This document shows, one piece after another, positions 1 to 9,044 of a stretch of 64,000 nt of DNA. This DNA is from Incurvaria masculella (taxonomy: Eukaryota > Arthropoda > Insecta > Lepidoptera > Incurvariidae), in the NCBI GenBank assembly GCA_946894095.1, contig OX335656.1:8013001-8077000 (forward strand), given 5' to 3'. Each line of letters opens with the position of its first letter. The stretch's first letter is position 1. Made by a program: the position numbers and the translations under genes. The notes beneath the pieces were generated by a model. That model did no database searches. It saw only the letters and a program-made list of their open reading frames with translations, and was not told the DNA's origin.

Positions 1-168
1 GCTATTCTAACAATACCGGAGGGAAAGGAACCAAAGTCGACCCGCTTTTTTTTCTCCGTGCCCAAGGTCCGTCCTAGAAGCTCCCATAAAAATATCGCAA
101 AATTTAGAATGCGCTTTAGCGGGTAACATCGACGACATAAATCCAGTAGCGCCCTACGGTCGAGTTTG

Positions 169-466
169 TTAGGGTTCTCTACCCAACGGGTGAAAACGGA
201 ACCCTATTACTAAGCCTCCGCTGTCCGTCCGTCCGTCCGTCCGTCCGTCCGTCCGTCCGTCTGTCACAGGGCTGTATCTCATGAACCGTAATAGGTAGGC
301 CGCTGAAATTTTTATAGAGTGTTTTGCGGCTATAACAACAAATAGGTAAAATAAAAAAATAATAAAGATTAAAGGGCCTCATACAAAAAACGTGATTTTT
401 TAAAATCTTGTACGATGGTACAGAAAGCTTCGTGTGCGAGTCCGACTCGCATTTGGCCGGTTTTTG
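169..466 (-). mobile_element. (GTCC)n-bearing MITE, copy 1
   Basis: Noncoding foldback-type element. One end reads AGGGTTCTCTACCC and the other carries a GAGTCCGACTCGC motif followed by GGCCGG and a T run. A GTCC tetranucleotide array sits at about 224-262. The same order of blocks recurs at 6.9, 7.7, 28.6, 36.9, 40.5, 45.7, 50.5 and 54.6 kb. It matches what I remember of lepidopteran MITEs with hitchhiking (GTCY)n microsatellites. The open frame across it is incidental. Confidence 0.8.
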
Positions 467-664
467 CATAATATGTATGTTGCATGCCCGCCTACCGGTC
501 GTGAGGCGGATCATTCTATACTACGAAGTTAATTATTAGTATTATCTTTGATCTCCTTCTCCCGCGAGCGCCTCATAGCAATCGTTCTGCGAAGTGCTAC
601 TGGACGAATCGATTTTTTCACCTCCAAACGACATTTTTTCTAACTTTTTTTTATGCGACCTGAC

Positions 665-1160
665 ATGTTGTTTATTGTACACTGCACTCGGATTTGTCAT
701 ATTTTATCTTTAGCCAGTTCGGGGCAATCCCAGCGAAGAAGAACTGGCAAGAAACTCCGCTGGCTTTTTTTTCAACGTCCACTTAGTCTAATTTTACAAA
801 AGTATTTAGAATCACAGAGAAACACGCTAAATTAATAAGAATTGACGAGAATAGACAGTTCATGTCATATGCAACAGTTCATGACAAATATCAGTTTATT
901 AGTAAAGACCATGCCCGACATCTAGCATGTTGTCAATTGGAGCAAGCCAGTCCCCACAAACAGCACCCGTTCACGAGCATCACGCCAGGGACAGCCATTG
1001 CCTCTATCAACCATATTTTCGGGAAAGAGGAGACCCGAACCTAGCGTCGCCGTCGCCGCAAGCAGGGACCTTAAAGCGATGCACTACTCCAGTGGCAACA
1101 TGAAAAAGTTGTGAAAGCTCTGATTATTTCTGTCATGAACTACTACAGTGACCTGTAAAC
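665..1160 (+). repeat. Unclassified interspersed repeat, copy 1
   Basis: About 490 bp, closely similar to 34307-34832 on the same strand. Both hold the blocks GGGGCAATCCCAGCGAAG / GGGGAAATCCCAGCGAAG, CAAGCCAGTCCCCACAAAC, and an end with CTCCAGTGGCAAC followed by GACCTGTAAA. The copy at 58850-59335 shares the ends but has an RTE-type reverse transcriptase fragment in the middle. It may be an internally deleted RTE-type LINE derivative. The short frames inside it are not genes. Confidence 0.6.
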
Positions 1161-1369
1161 AAAGAGTCAAAATACAAAATACATTATTATTCTTACACCT
1201 ATATAATATTAACACTTTAAATGCTACCACCTACAGAAAATTAAGAGTACAATGGTTTGAGAGCAACCATATACGAATAAGATTCCTGAAAGAGATTCTG
1301 ACCAACACCTACAGTTAAATAATACTTTAATACAGTTCGGATGTACAGAGCCCTCGTCAATATTGATAC

Positions 1370-1733
1370 GAATGGACGGCTAATACCACACAACTACCGT
1401 TATGATATTAGCCCAATACACCACATTCCCGAAGGAATTAGGTGTCATGCAAGGACCTTCCCTGTATAAGCACGGCTACATTGAACTGGATGGAAAACAC
1501 GGACATTTTTTCATTGCCGCTTCGACCACTTTTCATCCAATGCGATGGTACCAACTACCACCTAGTAGGGGAAGGGGACCTACAGTTTTACATGGATTCC
1601 GAACCATGGAGCAGCTCGCATTCGTGACGAAATGCACTTATCGAACTCGGAAAGAGAAAGGCAGTGGTGCATGTCGGAATTGAAACCAGACCTCTGGTAC
1701 GCTAGGCCAGTCACCGCGCCACTAGGCTACGAT
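1370..1733 (-). mobile_element. tRNA-headed SINE (family A), copy 1
   Basis: Reverse-oriented, nearly full-length copy of the family described at 8131-8541. The tRNA-like head lies at the right end (complement of TAGCCTAGTGGCGCGG near 1715-1730) and the tail at the left. The two frames over it (1402-1683 and 1442-1627) are read against the SINE and recur as similar shadows in other copies. Confidence 0.8.
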
Positions 1734-2139
1734 TAACTATTGCATATTACTATGATCGCAACACGACAGTCTTAAACGATATCGCAACCTTCAAGTTAGA
1801 CGAAATCATTTGAACGGTGAGCGACCCCGCGAGAACCCTGGCCACCTGCGTGCAGCGAGTGGGCGCATAACCCAGTAGAGTAGCCGGCGAGACACAGGAA
1901 GTGTCGCGTCTAGCGCAACCACCCGCGCCATTGCGAGCCGCCATTATTGACAATCGTCTGCCGTCTCTAGGCTAGACCGCAGACGGCTCGCCGCTAGAAT
2001 GCATAATTGGCAGCGAGAACAACAACTTCGATAACACATTAATTCGATCAATGTCCCCGTCCGATCGGCATTGTCCGACAATACTTAACGTCCGTTTAGA
2101 GTTTAGAGCGGCACGGTCGATTACCAGGAATCAGCAGTC
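1734..2139. other. No gene recognised
   Basis: About 400 bp of mixed composition between a SINE and the start of recognisable LINE sequence. I see no motif, splice site pair or repeat that I can name. The left end of the jockey-like LINE may lie inside this stretch. Confidence 0.4.
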
Positions 2140-3224
2140 AACAACATTACCTGAAGCAATAGACTAGCAATAAAATAGTTTGATGTGGCATTACGAGTCG
2201 CCAGATTGGGACGGAATGCGAGAATAGTACTCCTCCTTCCCTTGGCGACAGCTCTGTTTCAGTGCTATGGATCCGTCGAGCTGTGCGAATGCCGTATCCG
2301 AGGTGATCCAGGGAGCTATATAGCTTTTTATTCCTAGCGCCACCAAATCCGTCGGTGGTAAAGGCGCTATAACAGGCCCTTAACGTAGCCTTCAGATCCA
2401 GTAAGAGAGCATTTGCCAGAGCGAAGTTCGAGCATATTGGCAGAATTGGCAAGAAGTTGATCAGCCAGCCTACTGGGAGCTGTCAATGCTGGTCCCTCAC
2501 CAAATCTGTCGAAGCAAATTTCTGCCGCTCCTTACTTCCACCATTGCATCAGCCTGACGGATCAATCGCTTTTTCCGCCAAAGAGAAGGCCGACCTTCTC
2601 GTGGGCTTCTCGTCGCCATTATCCAGGCAAATTCTGGATGATGGCGACTCTATTTCGCCTGCCATTCCTGGGTGCGAAGTCTCTATGCCTAGAATACAAT
2701 TCCGCCACGGAGCTTTGCGGCGTGAGCTCTTCGCCCTAGACTCCAGGAAGGCGAGTAAACCTGATGGTATTCCAGCGCTGGTGTTGAATAAATGTGCTGC
2801 AGAATACGCTCCTGTCCTAACCTGCATTTATCGCCTATCGTACTCCACTGGATGTGCGCCTGTAGCTTGGATATTGGCCAACGTTCAGCCCGTGCCTAAA
2901 AAGGCAATCGATCAGACCCGGCTAACTACCGACCTATAGCCATTACCTCTCTTCTCTGCAAAGTGATTGAAGCGCATCATTAACTCTCAGTTGATGAAGT
3001 ATCTAGAGAGCAATGAACTTCTTAGCGATCTGTCCAAATCGATCTGCTGGGGATCTCCTAGTATACGTCTCACATGAGATGAGCGATGCGCTCGAAAATC
3101 ATGGCGAAGGTATGGCCATGATTTTCGAGGTATCAGCCTGGATATTGCGAAAGAATTTGACCGGATCTGGCACAAGGCACTGCTTTCCAAGCTGCCCTCT
3201 TATGGCCTGCCACCCGAACTTCCT
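2140..3224 (+). pseudogene. Jockey-like non-LTR retrotransposon ORF2, left part
   Basis: Decayed reverse transcriptase of the type annotated as 'RNA-directed DNA polymerase from mobile element jockey'. The readable order is a pre-RT block (PWRQLCFSAMDPSS near 2240), an AKEKADL block near 2577, the KASKPDGIP finger block near 2750, PVPKKA near 2895, and motif A as SLDIAKEFDRIWH with its Asp codon at 3141-3143. Several frameshifts and stops separate these pieces (one stop falls in the 2.3-kb segment), so no product can be made. Homology stops after SYGLPPEL near 3224 and resumes at about 4684, on the far side of an R1-clade insertion. The endonuclease domain is not recognisable upstream. Confidence 0.8.
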
Positions 3225-4683
3225 CACCCACCAAACCATCCCGAGCGCACCAGCCTCGCGGCTATAGCACCCGCTCCCGCGTCTCGATACTCGTCATATA
3301 GAAATCCTCCGAGTTCGGCCGGCACAGGGGCTGCTGTCCATGAGCCCACGCGTTGCCGCGCGTGCCCACAAATGCGCGCAAGTTTGCGGTCCAGCCCCCG
3401 ATGGGAAGGACCTCCTCCTCCACCTAGGCCCTCCCCCTTGGAGCTCTCCGACTCCGAGGTTTCCCCTTCCCGATCCCGCGAAACCACAACCCAAGCCCTC
3501 AATAGGGCACACGAAGGACAACACAAACGACGACTTGCCCCCCGCAGTCGTACGCAGTAGACTGCGAGCCGGCATGTGCATCGCCACGGCACAACATAGA
3601 ACACAGATGAATTGACTTGTAGTCTGCACTTCGTGTGGGGCTTGCTGCGACCTGGATTTTTTTGGCCGCAGCGCACGAGTTTTAGGTGTTTTCCCATGCA
3701 GCCCTTCTTTTTCCCTTTCTGGATACACATGCATGTTTTCCCTTCCCTCCCCGCAATTTAATCAGATTTCAGGCCTCAGCAATCCGCTCTCCTGCTCAGC
3801 CACTCGCCCGCGAAGCGCCTGAATAGGGAGAAGCATCCCCCCGTCGCCACAAGGTCCGGGTAGTAGACCGGTCCGCCCCTCAGCCCGTGGATGCCTGCAA
3901 TCATTCTATCGCGCTCGTCATTAAACCTACTACATCGCCACAGGATGTGGTCGGCATCCTCACGCTCTTCACCGCATTCACATTCGTCGCTTTCGGCCAA
4001 GCCCAACTCATGCAGCTTTGCCCTAAAGCAGCCATGCCCCGTGAGGAGCTGGGAGGTCGCGTGATCTGGACAGATCCAGAAACTACTGGATCTCTCCCGC
4101 ACGTCTGGGAAGAACCTGTACAGGTGCCTTCCCGTGGTCGCCGTATCCCACCGCTCCTGCCAGTAGTCGAACATCTCCTTGTCTATCCCGCGCACTGTCT
4201 CAGCTGCTTCCGGTCGAGAGCCCGCTGCCTCTCGCGCGCGCCAGATCCTCCCCGCCCTGGTAACTTCCAAATCTGCTGGCAGCACCCCTGCCAGCACCGG
4301 CAGCGATGCCGTGCTGGTCGTCCTATAGGCCTTAGTCAGCAAAACCAGTGCCTGCCGCTGGGCCCTCAGGAGAGGGCTGCGTACCGCGTGCTGCGAAACT
4401 CTCTCAAACCAACACGGCGCCGCGTAGGTCACGAGCGACACCCAAGTGCCGCGGTATACTATCTTGAGCGCGCGGAACTTAAGGCCCCACGTCGCCTTCG
4501 ATACCCGGGCCATCTTGCCGAACGATTTGTTCGCCCGTTCGCCCGCCACCCGCGCGTGCTGTGCAAAGCTGAACGTTTGATCCAGTTCCACCCCCAGAAA
4601 CGTGGTGACTGCCTCTGCCTTAATGCTGACCCCCGTCATCCCGAACTGTGTGACTTGATCGCCGACTTCTTGCATGCCCGCAG
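3225..4683 (-). mobile_element. 5'-truncated R1-clade LINE inserted in the jockey-like LINE
   Basis: This antiparallel block sits exactly where the jockey-like reading frame is interrupted. It contains the C-terminal part of an R1-type ORF2 (3776-4675) and about 550 bp of 3' untranslated sequence on its low-coordinate side. Its 5' end is cut off inside the RT thumb region, as expected for target-primed insertion. I see no poly-A tract and no convincing target duplication, and roughly a dozen codons of the host LINE appear to be missing at the junction. Frames at 3224-3734 fall in the untranslated part and are not coding. Confidence 0.7.
3776..4675 (-). pseudogene. R1-clade ORF2 C-terminal fragment (RT thumb, connector, zinc knuckle)
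   Basis: An uninterrupted 299-codon frame. Near its start is FLGVELDQTFSFAQH, then WGLKFRALKIVYRG, then LLTKAYRTTSTASLPVLAG. These blocks are typical of the RT thumb and connector of R1/TRAS/SART-like site-specific LINEs. Near residues 230-250 is CECGEEREDADHILWRC, the CCHC-type zinc knuckle found near the C-terminus of this clade. The polymerase catalytic motifs lie upstream and are absent, so the fragment cannot retrotranspose. The frame has no internal stop, which suggests a younger insertion than its decayed host LINE. The first Met is just the first one in the truncated frame. Confidence 0.85.
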
Positions 4684-5610
4684 CATAAAAGTCTTGGTTG
4701 ACGGTTGCTGCTCAAAAGCCATATGTGTTAATGCCGGCGTACCGCCAGGGCTTTGAGCTGTCCTCAACCTTTTTTTTGTTGCAAATTAATGATCTGCTCA
4801 ATTTGGGCGACGTTGATTGGTACGCAGCACGGTGTGCCAGGTACACCAGTAAACAGACCGCAAGCCGGGCTGAAGTGGAGGAGAATAGGCGGGGTCTCGT
4901 TGTTGGACTCGAAGAGACCCTGGAAAAAAATCCGGATGGAACCTCTCCAGAACCTCGTCGATTATAACGCTAGTAAGACTCAGGCGTACGTATTCAGTGC
5001 GAAGCGTGCTCCGCTCAGTGTGGCTCCGACCTTCCAGGGAACAACTCTCCGTATTGACGACCACATAGGGATTCGACCTGACGCATGACCTCAATTTCGG
5101 ACGCCATATCGAGGATAAAGCCAAGCTCGTCTCAAAAAACCTGAGAGTCCTCAGCAAGGTGCGTCAGTATTTCACGCCTGACCAAAAACTGCTCCTTTAC
5201 AAGAAGGGGCGTTCAGCTACATACAACCAGATTAGCTGTTTCTCTTATTTACTTACTTATTTTTACCGTGTTGGTTCTGTAGGCAGACATAATACTTCTT
5301 TACAAGGCGCAGATAAGGTCTTGCGTGCGGAGTATTGCCCGCATTATTAGGACGGCTCATCAAAGCACCTGCAGTCTCCACACTGGGTGCGCCCAATATC
5401 TTCTCCTCTGCAAACTAGCCTGTTGCACCAAGACTAGCATGTCTTCGCCTTCAGAAGAAAACATGTTGTATGCCACCGATACCCACGTGCCGTCGCATCA
5501 AGGCGCGCCCGTAGCGTGCCAAAGGTGCACCCGGGTTGCGCCGCGCCCCTTCTGTCTGGCTTGCGCCTAACAATTGCGTGTCGTAACCGGAGAGGTCTTT
5601 TTTTTGTACC
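4684..5610 (+). pseudogene. Jockey-like ORF2, right part
   Basis: Resumes the LINE interrupted at 3224. Readable pieces are SIKVLVDGCC and NAGVPPG (motif B region, 4684-4753), FLLQINDLLNLGDVDW near 4780, VRQYFTPDQKLLLYK near 5158-5193, and a Cys-rich tail to about 5570. The motif C position reads WYAARCARY (about 4818-4845) where an active enzyme has YADD, so the catalytic pair is gone. A short foreign or duplicated segment lies near 5205-5300, after which the LYKA block is met again. Several frameshifts are present. A T run near 5600 precedes AT-rich DNA. Confidence 0.75.
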
Positions 5611-5907
5611 TTTTGGATTTTTGATAACTTAACTTGTATCGATTACATATACGCCTTTTTGTATTTGTATACAAATATTTAGATGCGTATGTCACAGATA
5701 TTATAAGTAAATTTATCAAAAGTACAAAAACGTATAGATGTAGCTCTCAGTTGACTTATTTTATGTGCATCAGAAAAATATTTCTTAATTTTACTTAGGG
5801 CCGATTTTTAATAGTCTGATAATCAGTCAGATATCTATTCGAATTTATTTACGTTGCTGCTTATCCATGCGGTGTAGTAAGCCCATATATTGATTAGCAA
5901 AATTACA
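5611..5907. other. AT-rich spacer
   Basis: About 300 bp of AT-rich DNA with no recognisable coding or repeat structure apart from short TTTGTATTTGTATACAAA-like palindromes. Confidence 0.4.
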
Positions 5908-6458
5908 TTAAGGTGGGCCTTCCTGCTCAACTCCCCATACAAACGTGGAAAGAAGATCATGCCCATATTTCTTGTCAGAGATCAAACATTTTGCTCAAAA
6001 AAGCTTTATTTGGTCAAACTAGAGGTCTGATGACCGTTGGCATTGTAAAATTGTGTTTGGTTTCTAAGTTCTAAGCTCCGAAAGTTCGAATTTTTCGCTC
6101 GTTTTATGCAATAACTTTGGAGGTGGATTACTCAACGATAAAAAAAAAAACATCTTATAAAGATTATTAATCAGACATAGCATGTTTTATGAAGATTTAT
6201 AATCAATTTGGTTTTTGTTAGATTTTTGACTACAGCTGTCGTGGTTTACTTTTAGCTACAAGTCGTTTTGTAATTAAAACTTTCTTAAATCTTACCAAAT
6301 CAAACACTATGCGCATTGTCTGCTTTGTGGACATGTTTCATCCTGCTCATCACAGAGCCTGTCTTTTTCTTTGAAACAGAGAAGGTACCAGAGCGCAATA
6401 GCACGGTTTTGTACCGTGCCCGCAAATGAGTAAGTCCCACCGGGAAGGACCACCTTAT
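5908..6458 (+). mobile_element. TTAA-flanked MITE, copy 1
   Basis: Noncoding element of about 545 bp. TTAA at 5908-5911 is followed by GGTGGGCCTTCCTGC; the right end is the inverse GGGAAGGACCACC followed by TTAT. Copies lie at 49905-50408 (reverse) and 52584-53133. The third copy has intact TTAA on both sides. TTAA target duplications are the hallmark of the piggyBac superfamily, but the terminal GG is not the usual piggyBac start, so the assignment is tentative. The frame at 6307-6531 is incidental. Confidence 0.75.
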
Positions 6459-6499
6459 GAGAATATATATGATATATTCTCATAAGGTGGTCCTTCCCG
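6441..6499. repeat. Perfect 28-bp-arm palindrome at the MITE end
   Basis: Left arm 6441-6468 and right arm 6472-6499 are exact reverse complements around a 3-base loop (6469-6471). The arms begin with the terminal CGGGAAGGACCACC of the MITE, so the element end is mirrored outward. A third partial copy of the same end follows at about 6495-6510. Confidence 0.95.
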
Positions 6500-6510
6500 G
6501 ACCACCTTAT

Positions 6511-6942
6511 ATATATAGGATATATAATCACCTGGTAGTGACCATCCGTCTTTTGATCAACGTAAATTTTGCTATCAGACCGTTAGTACCATCTGAGGAT
6601 TGCAAAATCGAGCCTTAGGAAACCTGCACGAGCCATGAAACTACGAGTAGATCAACTAATTTCCTAATAAAAGGTACTATGCACGGTTAAACTAAATATA
6701 TTTACTATTACTAGATGACACGAACGGATGACGTGGCGTTTTGTCGCATCGAACCACTACTCAGACGATAAGTGGACCACATAGGAAACATGCAGTACAT
6801 ATACGAGTATTAGGGCATGTGCTACCTGGTACTAGAGGAAAAGCTGACAGCGCAGGTAGTTCAAGTTTTACTTTTGAGAGGTGCTGCCTTTATCCTTCAT
6901 TGTGGTTGTGTCGTCTCGGCTTGTTTAATTGAAAACCCTGAA
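6511..6942. other. No gene recognised
   Basis: About 430 bp with no feature I can support. Short frames at 6741-6932 and 6817-7071 have no recognisable protein features, and the second runs into the neighbouring MITE. Confidence 0.4.
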
Positions 6943-7229
6943 AAAACCGGCCAAGTCGGAATCGCACACGAAGGGTTCCGTACCATCGTACATGATTTGA
7001 CACTAAAAATCACGTTTTTAAATGTTTTTTTTAATTTAATGAATTTGCTTTTACAGCGGCAAAATAAATAAATACTGTGTGAAAATTTCAGCAGCCTACC
7101 TATTACGGTTCATGAGATAAAGCCATGTGACAGACGCACGGACGGACGGACGGATGGACCGACGGACGGACAGCGGAGGTTTAGTAATAGGGTTCCGTTG
7201 GCACCTTTTGGGTACGGGACCCTAAAAAT
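6943..7229 (+). mobile_element. (GGAC)n-bearing MITE, copy 2
   Basis: Full-length copy of the family at 169-466, in the opposite orientation: ACCGGCCAAG near 6946, AAGGGTTCCGTACC near 6970, a GGAC array at about 7137-7172, and TACGGGACCCTAAAAA at the end. It ends 50 bp before a candidate host exon, so it probably sits in that gene's last intron. Confidence 0.85.
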
Positions 7230-7278
7230 CGCATTCGATGCAGCCGGCAAGCGCTGACGTCGCTCGGTGTCTCGGCAG

Positions 7279-7434
7279 GTCCCGCTGGTGAGCAACGCGG
7301 GCACGGCGGGGTTCGGCGCGGGCGGAGCCGGCACGCCCGGCGTCGTGTCCGCCATGCGGCTGCCCGCGCGCTCGCGCCCGACGCTGCGGCCCGCCGCCAG
7401 CGCCTTCCGCGACCCACTCGAGGAGGACGACTAA
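7279..7434 (+). CDS. Candidate terminal coding exon of an unidentified host gene
   Basis: After a plausible acceptor (CTCGGCAG ending at 7278) a frame of 51 codons runs to TAA at 7432-7434. It reads VPLVSNAGTAGFGAGG..., continues through RLPARSRPTLRP and ends SAFRDPLEEDD. Almost every third position is G or C, in sharp contrast to the AT-rich surroundings. The peptide is Gly/Ala-rich, then basic, with an acidic end; it looks disordered and I do not recognise it. Upstream exons would lie to the left, but I see none in this window. The frame phase at the acceptor is inferred from the open frame. The alternative is a GC-rich repeat fragment, though I see no second copy in the window. Confidence 0.45.
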   Translation, partial: VPLVSNAGTAGFGAGGAGTPGVVSAMRLPARSRPTLRPAASAFRDPLEEDD

Positions 7435-7476
7435 CCGCCAGACCATTTGAACATATTGCATCAGTAATTTGGGTTT

Positions 7477-7706
7477 CAGCGACATCTACATTTCAAGCAG
7501 ACATTCAATAGTTTTTGGTCGTGACATAACGTGATTGGTTAGAGCAGTGGACATGTAATCCAAAGGTCGCAGGTTCGAATACTGCTTCCGAAGAATGTCA
7601 CGACCAAAACTTTTTCAGATTATTTTAAAAAATCTGGTTAGAATGCTTCAAATGTAGAGGTCAAACTCAAATTAATGAGATAACGGTAATGACGTATCCA
7701 TAAAAT
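7477..7706 (+). mobile_element. Foldback/SINE-like repeat with tRNA-like core
   Basis: Two inverted arms (7481-7526 and 7596-7662) share GACATCTACATTT and TTTTGGTCGTGACA and enclose a tRNA-like segment at about 7530-7592. That segment has a box A-like TGGTTAGAGCAGTGG and a box B-like GGTTCGAATAC. The loop that would be the anticodon reads CATGTAA, with A instead of the invariant T before the anticodon, so it is not a working tRNA. The body ends GAGATAACGGTAATGACG. A relative is at 30855-31050 (reverse), and one arm recurs at 45292. It starts about 40 bp after the candidate stop codon at 7434. Confidence 0.65.
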
Positions 7707-7726
7707 ATTGCATCAGGTCTTATAAA

Positions 7727-8011
7727 AAACCAGCCAGTTGCGAGTCAGGCTCGTACATGAAGGGTTCCGTACGATTTATAAAAGACTTGACCCAAAGAAA
7801 TCACGTTTCTTGTATGGTTAAAATTAAAAACCCTTTAATTTTTTTTTTATTCTATTTGTCGTTATAGCGCCAACAGAAATACACACTCTGTGAAAATTTG
7901 TCTACCTAATACGGTTCATGAGATACAGACCTGTTACGCTAGCTATTACGGATAGCGGAGGCTTAGTAATAGGGTTCCGTTAGGCACCCTTTAGTTACGG
8001 AACCCTAAAAA
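7727..8011 (+). mobile_element. GTCY-family MITE, copy 3, array lost
   Basis: Same ends as the copy at 6943-7229 (AAGGGTTCCGTACG near 7760, TACGGAACCCTAAAAA at the end), but the tetranucleotide array is replaced by a non-repetitive GTTACGCTAGCTATTACGG near 7933. Confidence 0.8.
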
Positions 8012-8130
8012 TGGGGCAGTAATGCAGGTTGTTTCAGTATCTGAAATAGTACAACTATTGCTAACATAGAAAGCATTCCGTCCTAGACCGCGCTATCCTA
8101 ATTAGCTATGTATTTTCGTGGAAACGAATA

Positions 8131-8541
8131 CAGCGGCTCGTAGCCTAGTGGCGCGGGGACTGGCCTAGCGTACCAGAGGCCTGGGTTCAATACCGACATG
8201 CACCGCTGTCTTTCTCTTTCCGAGTGAGATAAGTGCATTTCGTCACGAATGCGAGCTGCTCCATGGTTCGGAATCCATGTAAAACTGTAGGTCCCCTTCC
8301 CCTTAGGTGGTAGGGTTTAAGCCCGCCCGGGTTGGTACCATCGCATTGGATGAAAAGATGGTCGAAGCGGCAATGAAAAATTGTCCGTGTTTTCCATCCA
8401 GTTCAATGTAGCCGTGCTCATAAAGGGAAAGTCCTGGCATGGCACCAAATTCCTTCGGGAATGTGGTGTATTGGGCTAATATCATAACGGTAGTTGTGTG
8501 GTATTAGCCATCCATGTCAGGTGGCATAAAAAAAAAAAAAA
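8131..8541 (+). mobile_element. tRNA-headed SINE (family A), best full-length copy
   Basis: The head (about 8131-8195) has a box A-like TAGCCTAGTGG and a box B-like GGTTCAATACC spaced like a tRNA gene, which would be an internal RNA polymerase III promoter. A Cys/Arg-free noncoding body follows: TTTCGTCACGAATGCGAG, CATGTAAAACTGTAGG, CGCCCGGGTTGGTACC, GTGTTTTCCATCCAG. It ends GTATTAGCCATCCATG, CAGGTGGCATAAAA and an A run to 8541. Other copies: 1370, 17130, 42341, 42795, 45512, 48819, 56375 and 63620. The frame at 8303-8485 is a shadow that recurs across copies. Confidence 0.9.
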
Positions 8542-8983
8542 CATAGATGCATATTTTCTAAGCAAAAGTTGTTCCGTTTCCGATACTGAAGAGCCTTCAA
8601 TTTTGATAATAATACTAAGGTGAAATCATTGTATAAAATTGTATTATTTCAATATCGCGTTAAATTTATTTCCTTTTTCCTCTTTGTAAAAATCAAGTAG
8701 GTGTTTACGTAGTACTAGTAATATAGACATCATTGAATGTTGTGAAGGATGCGAAAGAAGTATGTATGCTATATTGGTGTATCGGCCGTCGGTCTATCAT
8801 CTCTGCTTATACCCAATCGGTGAAGCGGCGTGATGGTATTATTTGTGTCGGTACTGCTGGGTATGTAAATCAAGTAGGTGTTTACGTAGTACTAGTTATA
8901 TAGACGTCATTGAATGTTGTGAACGAAGCGAAAGAAGTATTGTTTTGAAAACTTACGGTTTTCCGGTGTGCAATGCCGTGCTT

Positions 8984-9027
8984 GGCCGACATGTTTCGCC
9001 TCCGACGACGGAAGCATCGTCAGGGCC
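8984..9027 (-). ncRNA. Hammerhead-ribozyme-like motif, left copy
   Basis: On the minus strand the 44 bases give: GGCC (stem I), the core CTGACGA, one unpaired T, a hairpin GCTTCCG / TCGT / CGGAGGC (stem II, seven pairs including one G-T), the core GAA, a two-pair stem III AC/AT/GT, cleavage base C, then GGCC closing stem I. This matches the type I, short-stem-III layout known from Penelope-like elements. The extra T before stem II departs from the textbook core. Activity is inferred, not shown. Confidence 0.7.
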
Positions 9028-9044
9028 ACTCCCGGAGTTACGTC

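Noticed and set aside
3224..3734. 168- and 146-codon minus-strand frames.
   Set aside because: They lie in the 3' untranslated part of the R1-clade element and show no conserved protein block.
3887..4756. 289-codon + strand frame.
   Set aside because: It is the antisense shadow of the R1-clade ORF2 fragment; only its last 24 codons coincide with the real jockey-like reading frame.
7530..7592. tRNA-Thr(TGT)-like sequence.
   Set aside because: The base before the anticodon is A instead of T, the acceptor stem belongs to the foldback arms, and a second copy is part of a dispersed repeat.
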